Source: Nomia melanderi (Eukaryota > Arthropoda > Insecta > Hymenoptera > Halictidae). From it: a stretch of 64,000 bases of DNA. Both the position numbers and the translations under genes were made by a program. The stretch lies in assembly GCF_051020985.1 (NCBI RefSeq), contig NW_027475138.1, forward strand, positions 3,224,001-3,288,000, given 5' to 3'. The notes beneath the pieces were generated by a model that worked only from the letters and a program-made list of their open reading frames with translations, was not told where the DNA came from and ran no database searches. How positions within the stretch are numbered: the first letter of the stretch is position 1; each line of letters opens with the position of its first letter. Positions 25,560 to 39,010 of this stretch are shown piece by piece.

Positions 25560-28184
25560 AGTGCATTGTCTGTAGGAGGCCCTGGCGCATGAATCTGGGC
25601 AGCGGGAACGACCTCGGACCACCAGGGACCGAGAAAATCACTGTCTCATGGAGCCGGACACTCAGGGTCAGGGAGAAATCCAATATTTATCTGGTGATAT
25701 CTCGGGTGCTATTACAGATAGCGCAATAAATCAAAGTGCATTGTCTGTAGGAGGCCCAGGCGAATGAATCTGTGCAGCGGGAACGACCTCGGACCACCAG
25801 GGGCCGAGAAAACCACCGTCTCATGGCGCCGGACACTCAGGGTCAGGGAAAAATCCAATATATATCTGGTGATATCTCGGGTGCTATTACAGATAGCCCA
25901 ATAAATCAAAGTGCATTGTCTGTAGGAGGCCCTGCCGCATGAATCTGTGCAGCGGGAACGACCTCGGACCACCAGAGGCCGGGAAAACCACAGTCTCATG
26001 GGGCCGGACACTCAGGGTCAGGGGAAAATTCAATATATATCTGGTGATAGCTCGGGGGCTATTAGAGATAGCGCAATAAACCAAAGTGCACTGTCTGTAG
26101 GAGGCCCTGGCGCATGAATCTGGGCAGCGGGAACGACCTCGGACCACCAGGGGCCGAGAAAACCACCGTCTCATGGGTCCGGACACTCAGGGTCAGGGGA
26201 AAATCCAATATATATCTGGTGATATCTCGGGTGCTATTACAAATAGCGCAATAAATCAAAGTGCATTGTCTGTAGGAGGCCCAGGCGAATGAATCTGTGC
26301 AGCGGGAACGACCTCGGGCCACCAGAGGCCGAGAAAACCACCGTCTCATGGGTCCGGACACTCAGGGTCAGGGGAAAATCCAATATATATCTGGTGATAT
26401 CTCGGGTGCTATTAGAGATAGCGCAATAAACCAAAGTGAATTATCTGCAGGAGGCCCTGGTGCATGCATCTGTGCAGCGGGAACGACCTCGGACCACCAG
26501 GGGCCGAGAGAACCACCGTCTCATGGGTCCGGACACTCAGGGTCAGGGGAAAATCCAATATATATCTGGTGATATCTCGGGTGCTATTACAGATAGCGCA
26601 ATAAATCAAAGTGCATTGTCTGTAGGAGGCCCTTGCGAATGAATCTGTGCCGGAGGAACGACCTCGGACCACCAGTGGCCGAGAAAATTACAGATATTCG
26701 GAATCCGTCACCCAAGGTCATGTAAAAATCCAGCAAATATCTGGTGATATCTTGGGTGCTATTAGAGATAGCGCAAAAAACCAAAGTGCATTGTCTGTAG
26801 GAGGCCCTAGCGCATGAATCTGGGCAGCGGGAACGACCTCGAACCACCAGGGGCCGAGAAAATCACCGTCTCATGGAGCCGGACACTCAGGGTCAGGGAG
26901 AAATCCAATATATATCTGGTGATATCTCGGGTGCTATTACAGATAGCGCAATAAACCAAAGTGCATTGTCTGTAGGAGGCCCTTGCGAATGAATCTGTAC
27001 CGCAGGAACGACCTCGGACCACCAGTGGCTGAGAAAATTACAGATATTCGGAATCCGTCACCAAAGGTCATGTAAAAATCCAGCAAATATCTGGTGATAT
27101 CTCGGGTGCTATTAGAGATAGCGCAATAAACCAAAGTGCATTGTCTGTAGGAGGCCCTGGCGCATGAATCTGGGCAGCGGGAACAACCTAGGACCACCAG
27201 GGGCCGAGAAAACCACCGACTCACGGGGCCGGACACTCAGGGTCAGGGGAAAATCCAATATATATCTGGTGATATCTCGGGTGCTATTAGAGATAGCGCA
27301 GTAAACCAAAGTGAATTATCTGCAGGAGGCCCTGGCGCATGCATCTGTGCAGCGGGAACGCCCTCGGACCACCAGGGGCCAAGAAAACCACCGTCTCATG
27401 GCGCCGGACACTCAGGGTCAGGGAAAAATCCAATATATATCTTTTGATATCTCGGGTGCGATTAGAGATAGCGCACTAAATCAAAGTGGATTGTCTGTAG
27501 GAGGCCCAGGCGCATGAATCTGGCCAGCGGGAACGACCTCGGACCACCAGGGGCCGAGAAAACCACAGTCTCATGGGGCCGGACACTCAGGGTCAGGCGA
27601 AAATTCAATATATATCTGGTTATATCTCTGGTGCTATTACAGATAGCGCAATAAACCAAAGTACCTTGCCTGTAGGAGGCCCTGGCGCATGAATCTGGGC
27701 AGCGGGAACTTCCTCGGACCACCAGGGGCCGAGAAAACCACCGTCTCATGGGTCCGGATACTCTGGGTCAGGGGAAAATCCAATATATATCTGGTGATAT
27801 CTCGGGTGCTATTACAGATAGCGCAATAAATCAAAGTGCATTGTCCGTAGGAGGCCCAGGCGAATGAATCTGTGCAGCGGGAACGACCTCGGACCACCAG
27901 AGGCCGAGAAAACCACCGTCTCATGGGTCCGGACACTCAGGGTCAGGGGAAAATCCAATATATATCTGGTGATATCTCGGGTGCTATTAGAGATAGCGCA
28001 ATAAACCAAAGTGAATTATCTGCAGGAGGCCCTGGTGCATGCATCTGTGCAGCGGGAACGACCTCGGACCACCAGTGGCCGAGAAAATTACAGATATTCG
28101 GAATCCGTCACCCAAGGTCATGTAAAAATCCAATATATATCTGGTGATATCTCGGGTGCTATTACAGATAGCGTAATAAGCCAA
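25560..28184 (+). repeat. 15-mer higher-order repeat, copy 2 (2,625 bp)
   Basis: Collinear with copy 1. Differences I could see are few: T at 25687 where copy 1 has A at 23062, and a two-base change GG to TT at 27443-27444 (copy 1 positions 24818-24819). The copy ends where GCGTAATAAGCC begins a different monomer (about 28174) and GACGTCGG replaces GACCTCGG. The low divergence implies a recent tandem duplication, or possibly an assembly duplication. Confidence 0.88.
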
Positions 28185-28335
28185 AGTGCATTGTCTGTAG
28201 GAGGCCCTGGCGCATGAATCTGGGCAGCGGGAACGACGTCGGACCACCAGGGGACGAGAAAATCACCGTCTCATGGATCCGGACACTCAGGGTCAGGGAA
28301 AAATCCAATATATATCTGGTGATATCTCAGGTGCT

Positions 28336-29210
28336 ATTTCAGATAGCGCAATAAACCAAAGTGCACTGTCTGTAGGAGGCCCTGGCGCATGAATCTGGGC
28401 AGCGGGAACGTCCTCGGACCACCAGGGGCCGACAAAACCACCGTCTCATGGGGCCGGACACTCAGGGTCAGGGGAAAATCCAATATATATCTGGTGATAT
28501 CTCGGGTGCTATTACAGATAGCGCAATAAACCAAAGTGCATTGTCCGTAGGAGGCCCTTGCGAATGAATCTGTGCCGCAGGAACGACCTCGGACCACCAG
28601 TGGCCGAGAAAACCACCGTCACATGGGGCAGGACACTCAGGGTCAGTGAAAAATCCAAAATATATCTGGTTATATCTCTGGTGCTATTACAGATAGCGCA
28701 ATAAACCAAAGTGCATTGTCTGTAGGAGGCCCTTGCGAATGAATCTGTGCCGCAGGAACGACCTCGGACCACCAGTGGCCGAGAAAACCACCGTCTCATG
28801 GGTCCGGACACTCAGGGTCAGGGGAAAACCCAATATATATCTGGTGATATCTCGGGTGCTATTACAGATAGCGCAATAAACCAAAGTGCATTGTCTGTAG
28901 GAGGCCCTTGCGAATGAATCTGTGCCGCAGGAACGACCTCGGACCACCAGTGGCCGAGAAAATTACAGATATTCGGAATCCGTCACCCAAGGTCATGTAA
29001 AAATCCAGCAAATATCTGGTGATATCTCGGGTGCTATTAGAGAAAGCGCAATAAACCAAAGTGCATTGTCTGTAGCAGGCCCTTGCGAATGAATCTGTAC
29101 CGCAGGAACGATCTCGGACCACCAGTGGCCGAGAAAATTACAGATATTCGGAATCCGTCACCCAAGGTCAGCGGAAAATCCAATATATATCTGGTGATAT
29201 CTCGGGTGCT
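28336..29210 (+). repeat. Five-monomer block re-used at 35.2 kb
   Basis: The monomer at 28336-28510 (starting ATTTCAGATAGCGC) matches 35161-35335 (offset 6,825). The following monomers match 35511 onward (offset 7,000), so one extra monomer at 35336-35510 is present downstream. Shared rare words are CACATGGGGCAGGAC, GGTCAGTGAAAAATCCAAAA and GGTTATATCTCTGG. The block flanks the 17-mer/16-mer duplication on both sides. Confidence 0.8.
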
Positions 29211-29385
29211 ATTAGAGATAGCGCAATAAACCAAAGTGCATTGTCTGTAGGAGGCCCTGGCGCATGAATCTGGGCAGCGGGAACGACCTCGGACCACCAG
29301 GGACCGAGAAAATCACCGTCTCATGGACCCGGACACTCAGGGTCAGGAAAAAATCCAATATATATCTGGTGATATCTCGGGTGCT

Positions 29386-32360
29386 ATTACAGATAGCGCA
29401 ATAAATCAAAGTGCATTGTCTATAGGAGGCCCTGCCGCATGAATCTGTGCAGCGGGAACGACCTCGGACCACCAGGGGCCGGGAAAACCACAGTCTCATG
29501 GGGCCGGACACTCAGGGTCAGGGGAAAATTCAATATATATCTGGTGATATCTCGGGTGCTATTAGAGATAGCACAATAAATCAAAGTGCATTGTCTGTAG
29601 GTGGCACTGGCGAATGAATCTGTGCCGCAGGAACGACCTCGGACCACCAGTGGCCGAGAAAATTACAGATATTCGGAATCCGTCACCCTAGGTCATGTAA
29701 AAATCCAGCATATATCTGGTGATATCTCGGGTGCTATTAGAGATAGCGCAATAAACCAAAGTGCATTGTCTGTAGGAGGCCCTTGCGAATGAATCTGTGC
29801 CGCAGGAACGACCTCGGACCACCAGTGGCCGAGAAAACCACCGTCTCATGGGTCCGGACACTCAGGGTCAGGGGAAAACCCAATATATATCTGGCGATAT
29901 CTCGGGTGCTATGACAGATAGCGCAATAAATCAAAGTGCACTGTCTGTAGGAGGCCCTTGCGAATGAATCTGTGCCGCAGGAACGACCTCGGACCACCAG
30001 GGGCCCAGAAAACCACCGACTCACGGGGCCGGACACTCAGGGTCAGGGGAAAATCCAGTATATATCTGGTGATATCCCGGGTGCTATTACAGATAGCGCA
30101 ATAAATCAAAGTGCATTGTCTGTAGGAGGCCCAGGCGAATGAATCTGGCCAGCAGGAACGACCTCCGACCACCAGGGGCCGAGAAAACCACCGTCTCATG
30201 GGGCCTGACACTCAGGGTCAGGGGAAAATCCAATATATATCTGGTGATATCTCGGGTGCTATTACAGATAGCCCAATAAATCAAAGTGCATTGTCTGTAG
30301 GAGGCCCTGCCGCATGAATCTGTGCAGCGGGAACGACCACGGACCACCAGAGGCCGGGAAAACCACAGTCTCATGGGGCCGGACACTCAGGGTCAGGGTA
30401 AAATTCAATATATATCTGGTGATAGCTCGGGGGCTATTAGAGATAGCGCAATAAATCAAAGTGCATTGTCTGTAGGAGGCACTGGCGAATGAATCTGTGC
30501 CGCAGGAACGACCTCGGACCACCAGTGGCCGAGAAAATTACAGATATTCGGAATCCGTCACCCAAGGTCATGTAAAAATCCAGCATATATCTGGTGATAT
30601 CTCGGGTGCTATTACAGATAGCGCAATAAACCAAAGTGCATTGTCTGTAGGAGGCCCTGGCGCATGAATCTGGGCAGCGGGAACGACGTCGGACCACCAG
30701 GGGACGAGAAAATCACCGTCTCATGGAGCCGGACACTCAGGGTCAGGGAAAAATCCAATATATATCTGGTGATATCTCGGGTGCTATTACAGATAGCGCA
30801 ATAAACCAAAGTGCACTGTCTGTAGGAGGCCCTGGCGCATGAATCTGGGCAGCGGGATCGACCTCGGACCACCAGGGGCCGAGAAAACCACCGTCTCATG
30901 GGTCCGGACACTCAGGGTCAGGGGAAAATCCAATATATATCTGGTGATATCTCGGGTGCTATTAGAGATAGCGCAATAAACCAAAGTGAATTATCTGCAG
31001 GAGGCCCTGGCGCATGCATCTGTGCAGCGGGAACGCCCTCGGACCACCAGGGGCCAAGAAAACCACCGTCTCATGGGTCCGGATACTCTGGGTCAGGGGA
31101 AAATCCAATATATATCTGGTGATATCTCGGGTGCTATTACGGATAGCCCAATAAATCAAAGTGCATTGTCTGTAGGAGGCCCTGCCGCATGAATCTGTGC
31201 AGCGGGAACGACCTCGGACCACCAGAGGCCGGGAAAACCACAGTCTCATGGGGCCGGACACTCAGGGTCAGGGGAAAATTCAATATATATCTGGTGGTAT
31301 CTCGGGTGCTATTAGAGATAGCGCAATAAATCAAAGTGCATTGTCCGTAGGAGGCACTGTCGAATGAATCTGTGCCGCAGGAACGACCTCGGACCACCAG
31401 TGGCCGAGAAAATTACAGATATTCGGAATCCGTCACCCAAGGTCATGTAAAAATCCAGCATATATCTGGTGATATCTCGGGTGCTATTACAGATAGCGCA
31501 ATAAACCAAAGTGCATTGTCTGTAGGAGGCCCTGGCGCATGAATCTGGGCAGCGGGAACGACGTCGGACCACCAGGGGACGAGAAAATCACCGTCTCATG
31601 GAGCCGGACACTCAGGGTCAGGGGAAAATCCAATATATATCTGGTGATATCTCGGGTGCTATTAGAGATAGCGCAATAAACCAAAGTGAATTATCTGCAG
31701 GAGGCCCTGGTGCATGCATCTGTGCAGCGGGAACGACCTCGGACCACCAGTGGCCGAGAAAATTACAGATATTCGGAATCCGTCACCCAAGGTCATGTAA
31801 AAATCCAGCAAATATCTGGTGATATCTTGGGTGCTATTAGAGATCGCCCAAAAAACCAAAGTGCATTGTCTGTAGGAGGCCCTAGCGCATGAATCTGGGC
31901 AGCGGGAACGACCTCGGACCACCAGGGGCCGAGAAAATCACCGTCTCATGGAGCCGGACACTCAGGGTCAGGGAAAAATCCAATATATATCCGGTGATAT
32001 CTCGGGTGCTATTAGAGATAGCGCAATAAATCAAAGTGCATTGTCTGTAGGAGGCCCAGGCGCATGAATCTGGCCAGCGGGAACGACCTCGAACCACCAG
32101 GGGCCGAGAAAACCACAGTCTCATGGGGCCGGTCACTCAGGGTCAGGGGAAAATCCAATATATATCTGGTGATATCTCGGGTGCTATTACAGATAGCGCA
32201 ATAAACCAAAGTGCATTGTCTGTAGGAGGCCCTGGCGCATGAATCTGGGCAGCGGGAACGACGTCGGACCACCAGGGGACGAGAAAATCACCGTCTCATG
32301 GAGCCGGACACTCAGGGTCAGGGAAAAATCCAATATATATCTGGTGATATCTCGGGTGCT
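29386..32360 (+). repeat. 17-mer higher-order repeat, copy 1 (2,975 bp)
   Basis: Seventeen monomers begin with the TTGTCTATAGGAGGCCCTGCC monomer and include the private words GTAGGTGGCACTGG, CACCCTAGGTCATG, TGACAGATAGCGC, GGCCCAGAAAACC, CCTCCGACCACC, CACGGACCACC and GAGATCGCCCAAAAAACC. The same order follows in the next copy. A B segment occurs in five of the monomers (near 29661, 30536, 31411, 31761 and, in the next copy, 32636). Confidence 0.88.
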
Positions 32361-35160
32361 ATTACAGATAGCGCAATAAATCAAAGTGCATTGTCTATAG
32401 GAGGCCCTGCCGCATGAATCTGTGCAGCGGGAACGACCTCGGACCACCAGGGGCCGGGAAAACCACAGTCTCATGGGGCCGGACACTCAGGGTCAGGGGA
32501 AAATTCAATATATATCTGGTGATATCTCGGGTGCTATTAGAGATAGCACAATAAATCAAAGTGCATTGTCTGTAGGTGGCACTGGCGAATGAATCTGTGC
32601 CGCAGGAACGACCTCGGACCACCAGTGGCCGAGAAAATTACAGATATTCGGAATCCGTCACCCTAGGTCATGTAAAAATCCAGCATATATCTGGTGATAT
32701 CTCGGGTGCTATTACAGATAGCGCCATAAACCAAAGTGCATTGTCTGTAGGAGGCCCTTGCGAATGAATCTGTGCCGCAGGAACGACCTCGGACCACCAG
32801 TGGCCGAGAAAACCACCGTCTCATGGGTCCGGACACTCAGGGTCAGGGGAAAACCCAATATATATCTGGCGATATCTCGGGTGCTATGACAGATAGCGCA
32901 ATAAATCAAAGTGCACTGTCTGTAGGAGGCCCTTGCGAATGAATCTGTGCCGCAGGAACGACCTCGGACCACCAGGGGCCCAGAAAACCACCGACTCACG
33001 GGGCCGGACACTCAGGGTCAGGGGAAAATCCAATATATATCTGGTGATATCTCGGGTGCTATTACAGATAGCGCAATAAATCTAAGTGCATTGTCTGTAG
33101 GAAGCCCAGGCGAATGAATCTGGCCAGCAGGAACGACCTCCGACCACCAGGGGCCGAGAAAACCACCGTCTCATGGGGCCTGACACTCAGGGTCAGGGGA
33201 AAATCCAATATATATCTGGTGATATCTCGGGTGCTATTACAGATAGCCCAATAAATCAAAGTGCATTGTCTGTAGGAGGCCCTGCCGCATGAATCTGTGC
33301 AGCGGGAACGACCACGGACCACCAGAGGCCGGGAAAACCACAGTCTCATGGGGCCGGACACTCAGGGTCAGGGTAAAATTCAATATATATCTGGTGATAG
33401 CTCGGGGGCTATTAGAGATAGCGCAATAAATCAAAGTGCATTGTCTGTAGGAGGCACTGGCGAATGAATCTGTGCCGCAGGAACGACCTCGGACCACCAG
33501 TGGCCGAGAAAATTACAGATATTCGGAATCCGTCACCCAAGGTCATGTAAAAATCCAGCATATATCTGGTGATATCTCGGGTGCTATTACAGATAGCGCA
33601 ATAAACCAAAGTGCATTGTCTGTAGGAGGCCCTGGCGCATGAATCTGGGCAGCGGGATCGACCTCGGACCACCAGGGGCCGAGAAAACCACCGTCTCATG
33701 GGTCCGGACACTCAGGGTCAGGGGAAAATCCAATATATATCTGGTGATATCTCGGGTGCTATTAGAGATAGCGCAATAAACCAAAGTGAATTATCTGCAG
33801 GAGGCCCTGGCGCATGCATCTGTGCAGCGGGAACGCCCTCGGACCACCAGGGGCCAAGAAAACCACCGTCTCATGGGTCCGGATACTCTGGGTCAGGGGA
33901 AAATCCAATATATATCTGGTGATATCTCGGGTGCTATTACGGATAGCCCAATAAATCAAAGTGCATTGTCTGTAGGAGGCCCTGCCGCATGAATCTGTGC
34001 AGCGGGAACGACCTCGGACCACCAGAGGCCGGGAAAACCACAGTCTCATGGGGCCGGACACTCAGGGTCAGGGGAAAATCCAATATATATCTGGTGGTAT
34101 CTCGGGTGCTATTAGAGATAGCGCAATAAATCAAAGTGCATTGTCCGTAGGAGGCACTGTCGAATGAATCTGTGCCGCAGGAACGACCTCGGACCACCAG
34201 TGGCCGAGAAAATTACAGATATTCGGAATCCGTCACCCAAGGTCATGTAAAAATCCAGCATATATCTGGTGATATCTCGGGTGCTATTACAGATAGCGCA
34301 ATAAACCAAAGTGCATTGTCTGTAGGAGGCCCTGGCGCATGAATCTGGGCAGCGGGAACGACGTCGGACCACCAGGGGACGAGAAAATCACCGTCTCATG
34401 GAGCCGGACACTCAGGGTCAGGGGAAAATCCAATATATATCTGGTGATATCTCGGGTGCTATTAGAGATAGCGCAATAAACCAAAGTGAATTATCTGCAG
34501 GAGGCCCTGGTGCATGCATCTGTGCAGCGGGAACGACCTCGGACCACCAGTGGCCGAGAAAATTACAGATATTCGGAATCCGTCACCCAAGGTCATGTAA
34601 AAATCCAGCAAATATCTGGTGATATCTTGGATGCTATTAGAGATCGCGCAAAAAACCAAAGTGCATTGTCTGTAGGAGGCCCTAGCGCATGAATCTGGGC
34701 AGCGGGAACGACCTCGGACCACCAGGGGCCGAGAAAATCACCGTCTCATGGAGCCGGACACTAAGGGTCAGGGAAAAATCCAATATATATCCGGTGATAT
34801 CTCGGGTGCTATTAGAGATAGCGCAATAAATCAAAGTGCATTGTCTGTAGGAGGCCCAGGCGCATGAATCTGGCCAGCGGGAACGACCTCGAACCACCAG
34901 GGGCCGAGAAAACCACAGTCTCATGGGGCCGGTCACTCAGGGTCAGGGGAAAATCCAATATATATCTGGTGATATCTCGGGTGCTATTACAGATAGCGCA
35001 ATAAACCAAAGTGCATTGTCTGTAGGAGGCCCTGGCGCATGAATCTGGGCAGCGGGAACGACGTCGGACCACCAGGGGACGAGAAAATCACCGTCTCATG
35101 GAGCCGGACACTCAGGGTCAGGGAAAAATCCAATATATATCTGGTGATATCTCGGGTGCT
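32361..35160 (+). repeat. 16-mer derivative of the 17-mer, copy 2 (2,800 bp)
   Basis: Collinear with 29386-32360 but one monomer shorter. The monomer at 33586-33760 is a chimera of the two copy-1 monomers at 30611 and 30786. It has GTGCATTG (first parent) at 33616 and GGGATCGACC (second parent) at 33658. The deletion or unequal exchange therefore happened in the identical stretch 33617-33657. Other differences are single bases, for example GCGCCATAAACC here against GCGCAATAAACC in copy 1. Confidence 0.88.
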
Positions 35161-36210
35161 ATTTCAGATAGCGCAACAAACCAAAGTGCACTGTCTGTAG
35201 GAGGCCCTGGCGCATGAATCTGGGCAGCGGGAACGTCCTCGGACCACCAGGGGCCGAGAAAACCACCGTCTCATGGGGCCGGACACTCAGGGTCAGGGGA
35301 AAATCCAATATATATCTGGTGATATCTCGGGTGCTATTACAGATAGCGCAATAAACCAAAGTGCATTGTCCGTAGGAGGCCCTGGCTCATGAATCTGTGC
35401 AGCGGGAACGACCTCGGACCACCAGGGGCCGAGAAAACCACCGTCTCATTGGTCCGGACACTCAGGGTCAGGGGAAAATCCAATATATATCTGGTCATAT
35501 CTCTGGTGCTATTACAGATAGCACAATGAACCAAAGTGCATTGTCTGTAGGAGGCCCTTGCGAATGAATCTGTGCCGCAGGAACGACCTCGGACCACCAG
35601 TGGCCGAGAAAACCACCGTCACATGGGGCAGGACACTCAGGGTCAGTGAAAAATCCAAAATATATCTGGTTATATCTCTGGTGCTATTACAGATAGCGCA
35701 ATAAACCAAAGTGCATTGTCTGTAGGAGGCCCTTGCGAATGAATCTGTGCCGCAGGAACGACCTCGGACCACCAGTGGCCGAGAAAACCACCGTCTCATG
35801 GGTCCGGACACTCAGGGTCAGGGGAAAACCCAATATATATCTGGTGATATCTCGGGTGCTATTACAGATAGCGCAATAAACCAAAGTGCATTGTCTGTAG
35901 GAGGCCCTTGCGAATGAATCTGTGCCGCAGGAACGACCTCGGACCACCAGTGGCCGAGAAAATTACAGATATTCGGAATCCGTCACCCAAGGTCATGTAA
36001 AAATCCAGCAAATATCTGGTGATATCTCGGGTGCTATTAGAGATAGCGCAATAAACCAAAGTGCATTGTCTGTAGGAGGCCCTTGGGAATGAATCTGTAC
36101 CGCAGGAACGACCTCGGACCACCAGTGGCCGAGAAAATTACAGATATTCGGAATCCGTCACCCAAGGTCATGTAAAAATACAGCAAATATCTGGTGATAT
36201 CTCGGGTGCT
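35161..36210 (+). repeat. Downstream copy of the 28.3-29.2 kb block
   Basis: Six monomers match 28336-29210 except for one inserted monomer at 35336-35510 (marker GGCTCATGAATCTGTGC, CATTGGTCCGG). The stretch that follows (36.2-37.4 kb) is a mosaic. About 36911-37260 matches 29036-29385 (offset 7,875), and about 36561-36910 matches 15911-16260 (offset 20,650). Confidence 0.75.
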
Positions 36211-37610
36211 ATTAGAGATAGCGCAATAAACCAAAGTGCATTGTCTGCAGGAGGCCCTGGCGCATGAATCTGGGCAGCGGGAACGACCTAGGACCACCAG
36301 GGGCCGAGAAAACCACCGACTCACGGGGCCGGACACTCAGGGTCAGGGGAAAATCCAATATATATCTGGTGATATCTCGGGTGCTATTAGAGATAGCGCA
36401 CTAAATCAAAGTGCATTGTCTGTAGGAGGCCCGGGCGCATGAATCTGGCCAGCGGGAACGACCTCGGACCACGAGGGGCCGAGAAAACCACATTCTCATG
36501 GGGCCGGACACTCAGGGTCAGGGGAAAATCCAATATATATCTGGTGATATCTCGGGTGCTATTACAGATAGCGCAATAAATCAAAGTGCATTGTCTGTAG
36601 GAGGCCCAGGCGAATGAATCTGTGCAGCGGGAAGGACCTCGGACCACCAGGGGCCGAGAAAATCACCGTCTCATGGAGCCGGACACTCAGGGTCAGGGAA
36701 AAATCCAATATATATCTGGTGATATCTCGGGTGCTATTACAGATAGCGCAATAAATCAAAGTGCATTGTCTGTAGGAGGCCCAGGCGAATGAATCTGTGC
36801 AGCGGGAACGACCTCGGACCACCAGGGGCCGAGAAAACCGCCGTCTCATGGGTCCGGACACTCAGGGTCAGGGGAAAATCCAATATATATCTGGTGATAT
36901 CTCGGGTGCTATTACAGACAGCGCTGTAAACCAAAGTGCATTGTCTGTAGCAGGCCCTTGCGAATGAATCTGTACCGCAGGAACGATCTCGGACCACCAG
37001 TGGCCGAGAAAATTACAGATATTCGGAATCCGTCACCCAAGGTCAGCGGAAAATCCAATATATATCTGGTGATATCTCGGGTGCTATTAGAGATAGCGCA
37101 ATAAACCAAAGTGCATTGTCTGTAGGAGGCCCTGGCGCATGAATCTGGGCAGCGGGAACGACCTCGGACCACCAGGGACCGAGAAAATCACCGTCTCATG
37201 GACCCGGACACTCAGGGTCAGGAAAAAATCCAATATATATCTGGTGATATCTCGGGTGCTATTACAGATAGCGCAATAAATCGAAGTGCATTTTCTGTAG
37301 GAGGCCCAGGCGAATGAATCTGTGCAGCGGGAACGACCTCGGACCACCAGGGGCCGAGAAAACCACCGTCTCATGGGTCCGGACACTCAGGGTCAGGGGA
37401 AAATCCAATATATATCTGGTGATATCTCGGGTGCTATTACAGATAGCGCTATAAACCAAAGTGCATTGTCTGTAGGAGGCCCTTGCGAATGAATCTGTAC
37501 CGCAGGAACGATCTCGGACCACCAGTGGCCGAGAAAATTACAGATATTCGGAATCTGTCACCCAAGGTCATGTAAAAATCCAGCATATATCTGGTGATAT
37601 CTCGGGTGCT

Positions 37611-38660
37611 ATTACAGATAGCGCAATAAACCAAAGTGCATTGTCTGTAGGAGGCCCTTGCGAATGAATCTGTGCCGCAGGAACGACCTCGGACAACCAG
37701 TGGCCGAGAAAACCACCGTCTCATGGGTCCGGACACTCAGGGTCAGGGGAAAACCCAATATATATCTGGCGATATCTCGGGTGCTATGACAGATAGCGCA
37801 ATAAATCAAAGTGCATTGTCTGTAGGAGGCCCTTGCGAATGAATCTGTGCCGCAGGAACGACCTCGGACCACCAGGGGCCCAGAAAACCACCGTCTCATG
37901 GGTCCGGACACTCAGGGTCAGGGGAAAATCCAATATATATCTGGTGATATCTCGGGTGCTATTACAGATAGCGCAATAAATCAAAGTGCATTGTCTATAG
38001 GAGGCCCTGCCGCATGAATCTGTGCAGCGGGAACGACCTCGGACCACCAGGGGCCGGGAAAACCACAGTCTCATGGGGCCGGACACTCAGGGTCAGGGGA
38101 AAATTCAATATATATCTGGTGATATCTCGGGTGCTATTAGAGGTAGCACAATAAATCAAAGTGCATTGTCTGTAGGTGGCACCGGCGAATGAATCTGTGC
38201 CGCAGGAACGACCTCGGACCACCAGTGGCCGAGAAAATTACAGATATTCGGAATCCGTCACCCTAGGTCATGTAAAAATCCAGCATATATCTGGTGATAT
38301 CTCGGGTGCTATTACAGATAGCGCAATAAACCAAAGTGCATTGTCTGTAGGAGGCCCTTGCGAATGAATCTGTGCCGCAGGAACGACCTCGGACAACCAG
38401 TGGCCGAGAAAACCACCGTCTCATGGGTCCGGACACTCAGGGTCAGGGGAAAACCCAATATATATCTGGCGATATCTCGGGTGCTATGACAGATAGCGCA
38501 ATAAATCAAAGTGCATTGTCTGTAGGAGGCCCTTGCGAATGAATCTGTGCCGCAGGAACGACCTCGGACCACCAGGGGCCCAGAAAACCACCGACTCACG
38601 GGGCCGGACACTCAGGGTCAGGGGAAAATTCAATATATATCTGGTGGTATCTCGGGTGCT
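37611..38660 (+). repeat. 4-mer (700-bp) duplication
   Basis: The monomers starting at 37611 and 37786 recur at 38311 and 38486, sharing CCTCGGACAACCAGTGG, GGGGAAAACCC, GGCGATATCTCGG and CTATGACAGATAGC. The copies part at the third monomer: the first continues CCGTCTCATGGGTCC and the second CCGACTCACGGGGCC. This is a short higher-order repeat nested between larger ones. Confidence 0.78.
37890..38573 (+). repeat. Source or copy of a block at 51.2 and 56.1 kb
   Basis: The stretch matches 51190-51873 (offset 13,300) and 56090-56773. Rare shared words are GAGGTAGCACAATAAATC, GTAGGTGGCACCGGCG, CACCCTAGGTCATG and CGGACAACCAGTGG. All three diverge after the same point, where this copy reads CAGGGGCCCAGAAAACC and the others CAGTGGCCGAGAAAACC. 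Confidence 0.8.
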
Positions 38661-39010
38661 ATTACAGATAGCCCAATAAATCAAAGTGCATTGTCTGTAG
38701 GAGGCCCTGCCGCATGAATCTGTGCAGCGGGAACGACCTCGGACCACCAGAGGCCGGGAAAACCACAGTCTCATGGGGCCGGACACTCAGGGTCAGGGGA
38801 AAATTCAATATATATCTGGTGGTATCTCGGGTGCTATTAGAGATAGCGCAATAAATCAAAGTGCATTGTCCGTAGGAGGCACTGTCGAATGAATCTGTGC
38901 CGCAGGACCGACCTCGGACCACCAGTTGCCGAGAAAATTACAGATATTCGGAATCCGTCACCCAAGGTCATGTAAAAATCCAGCATATATCTGGTGATAT
39001 CTCGGGTGCT

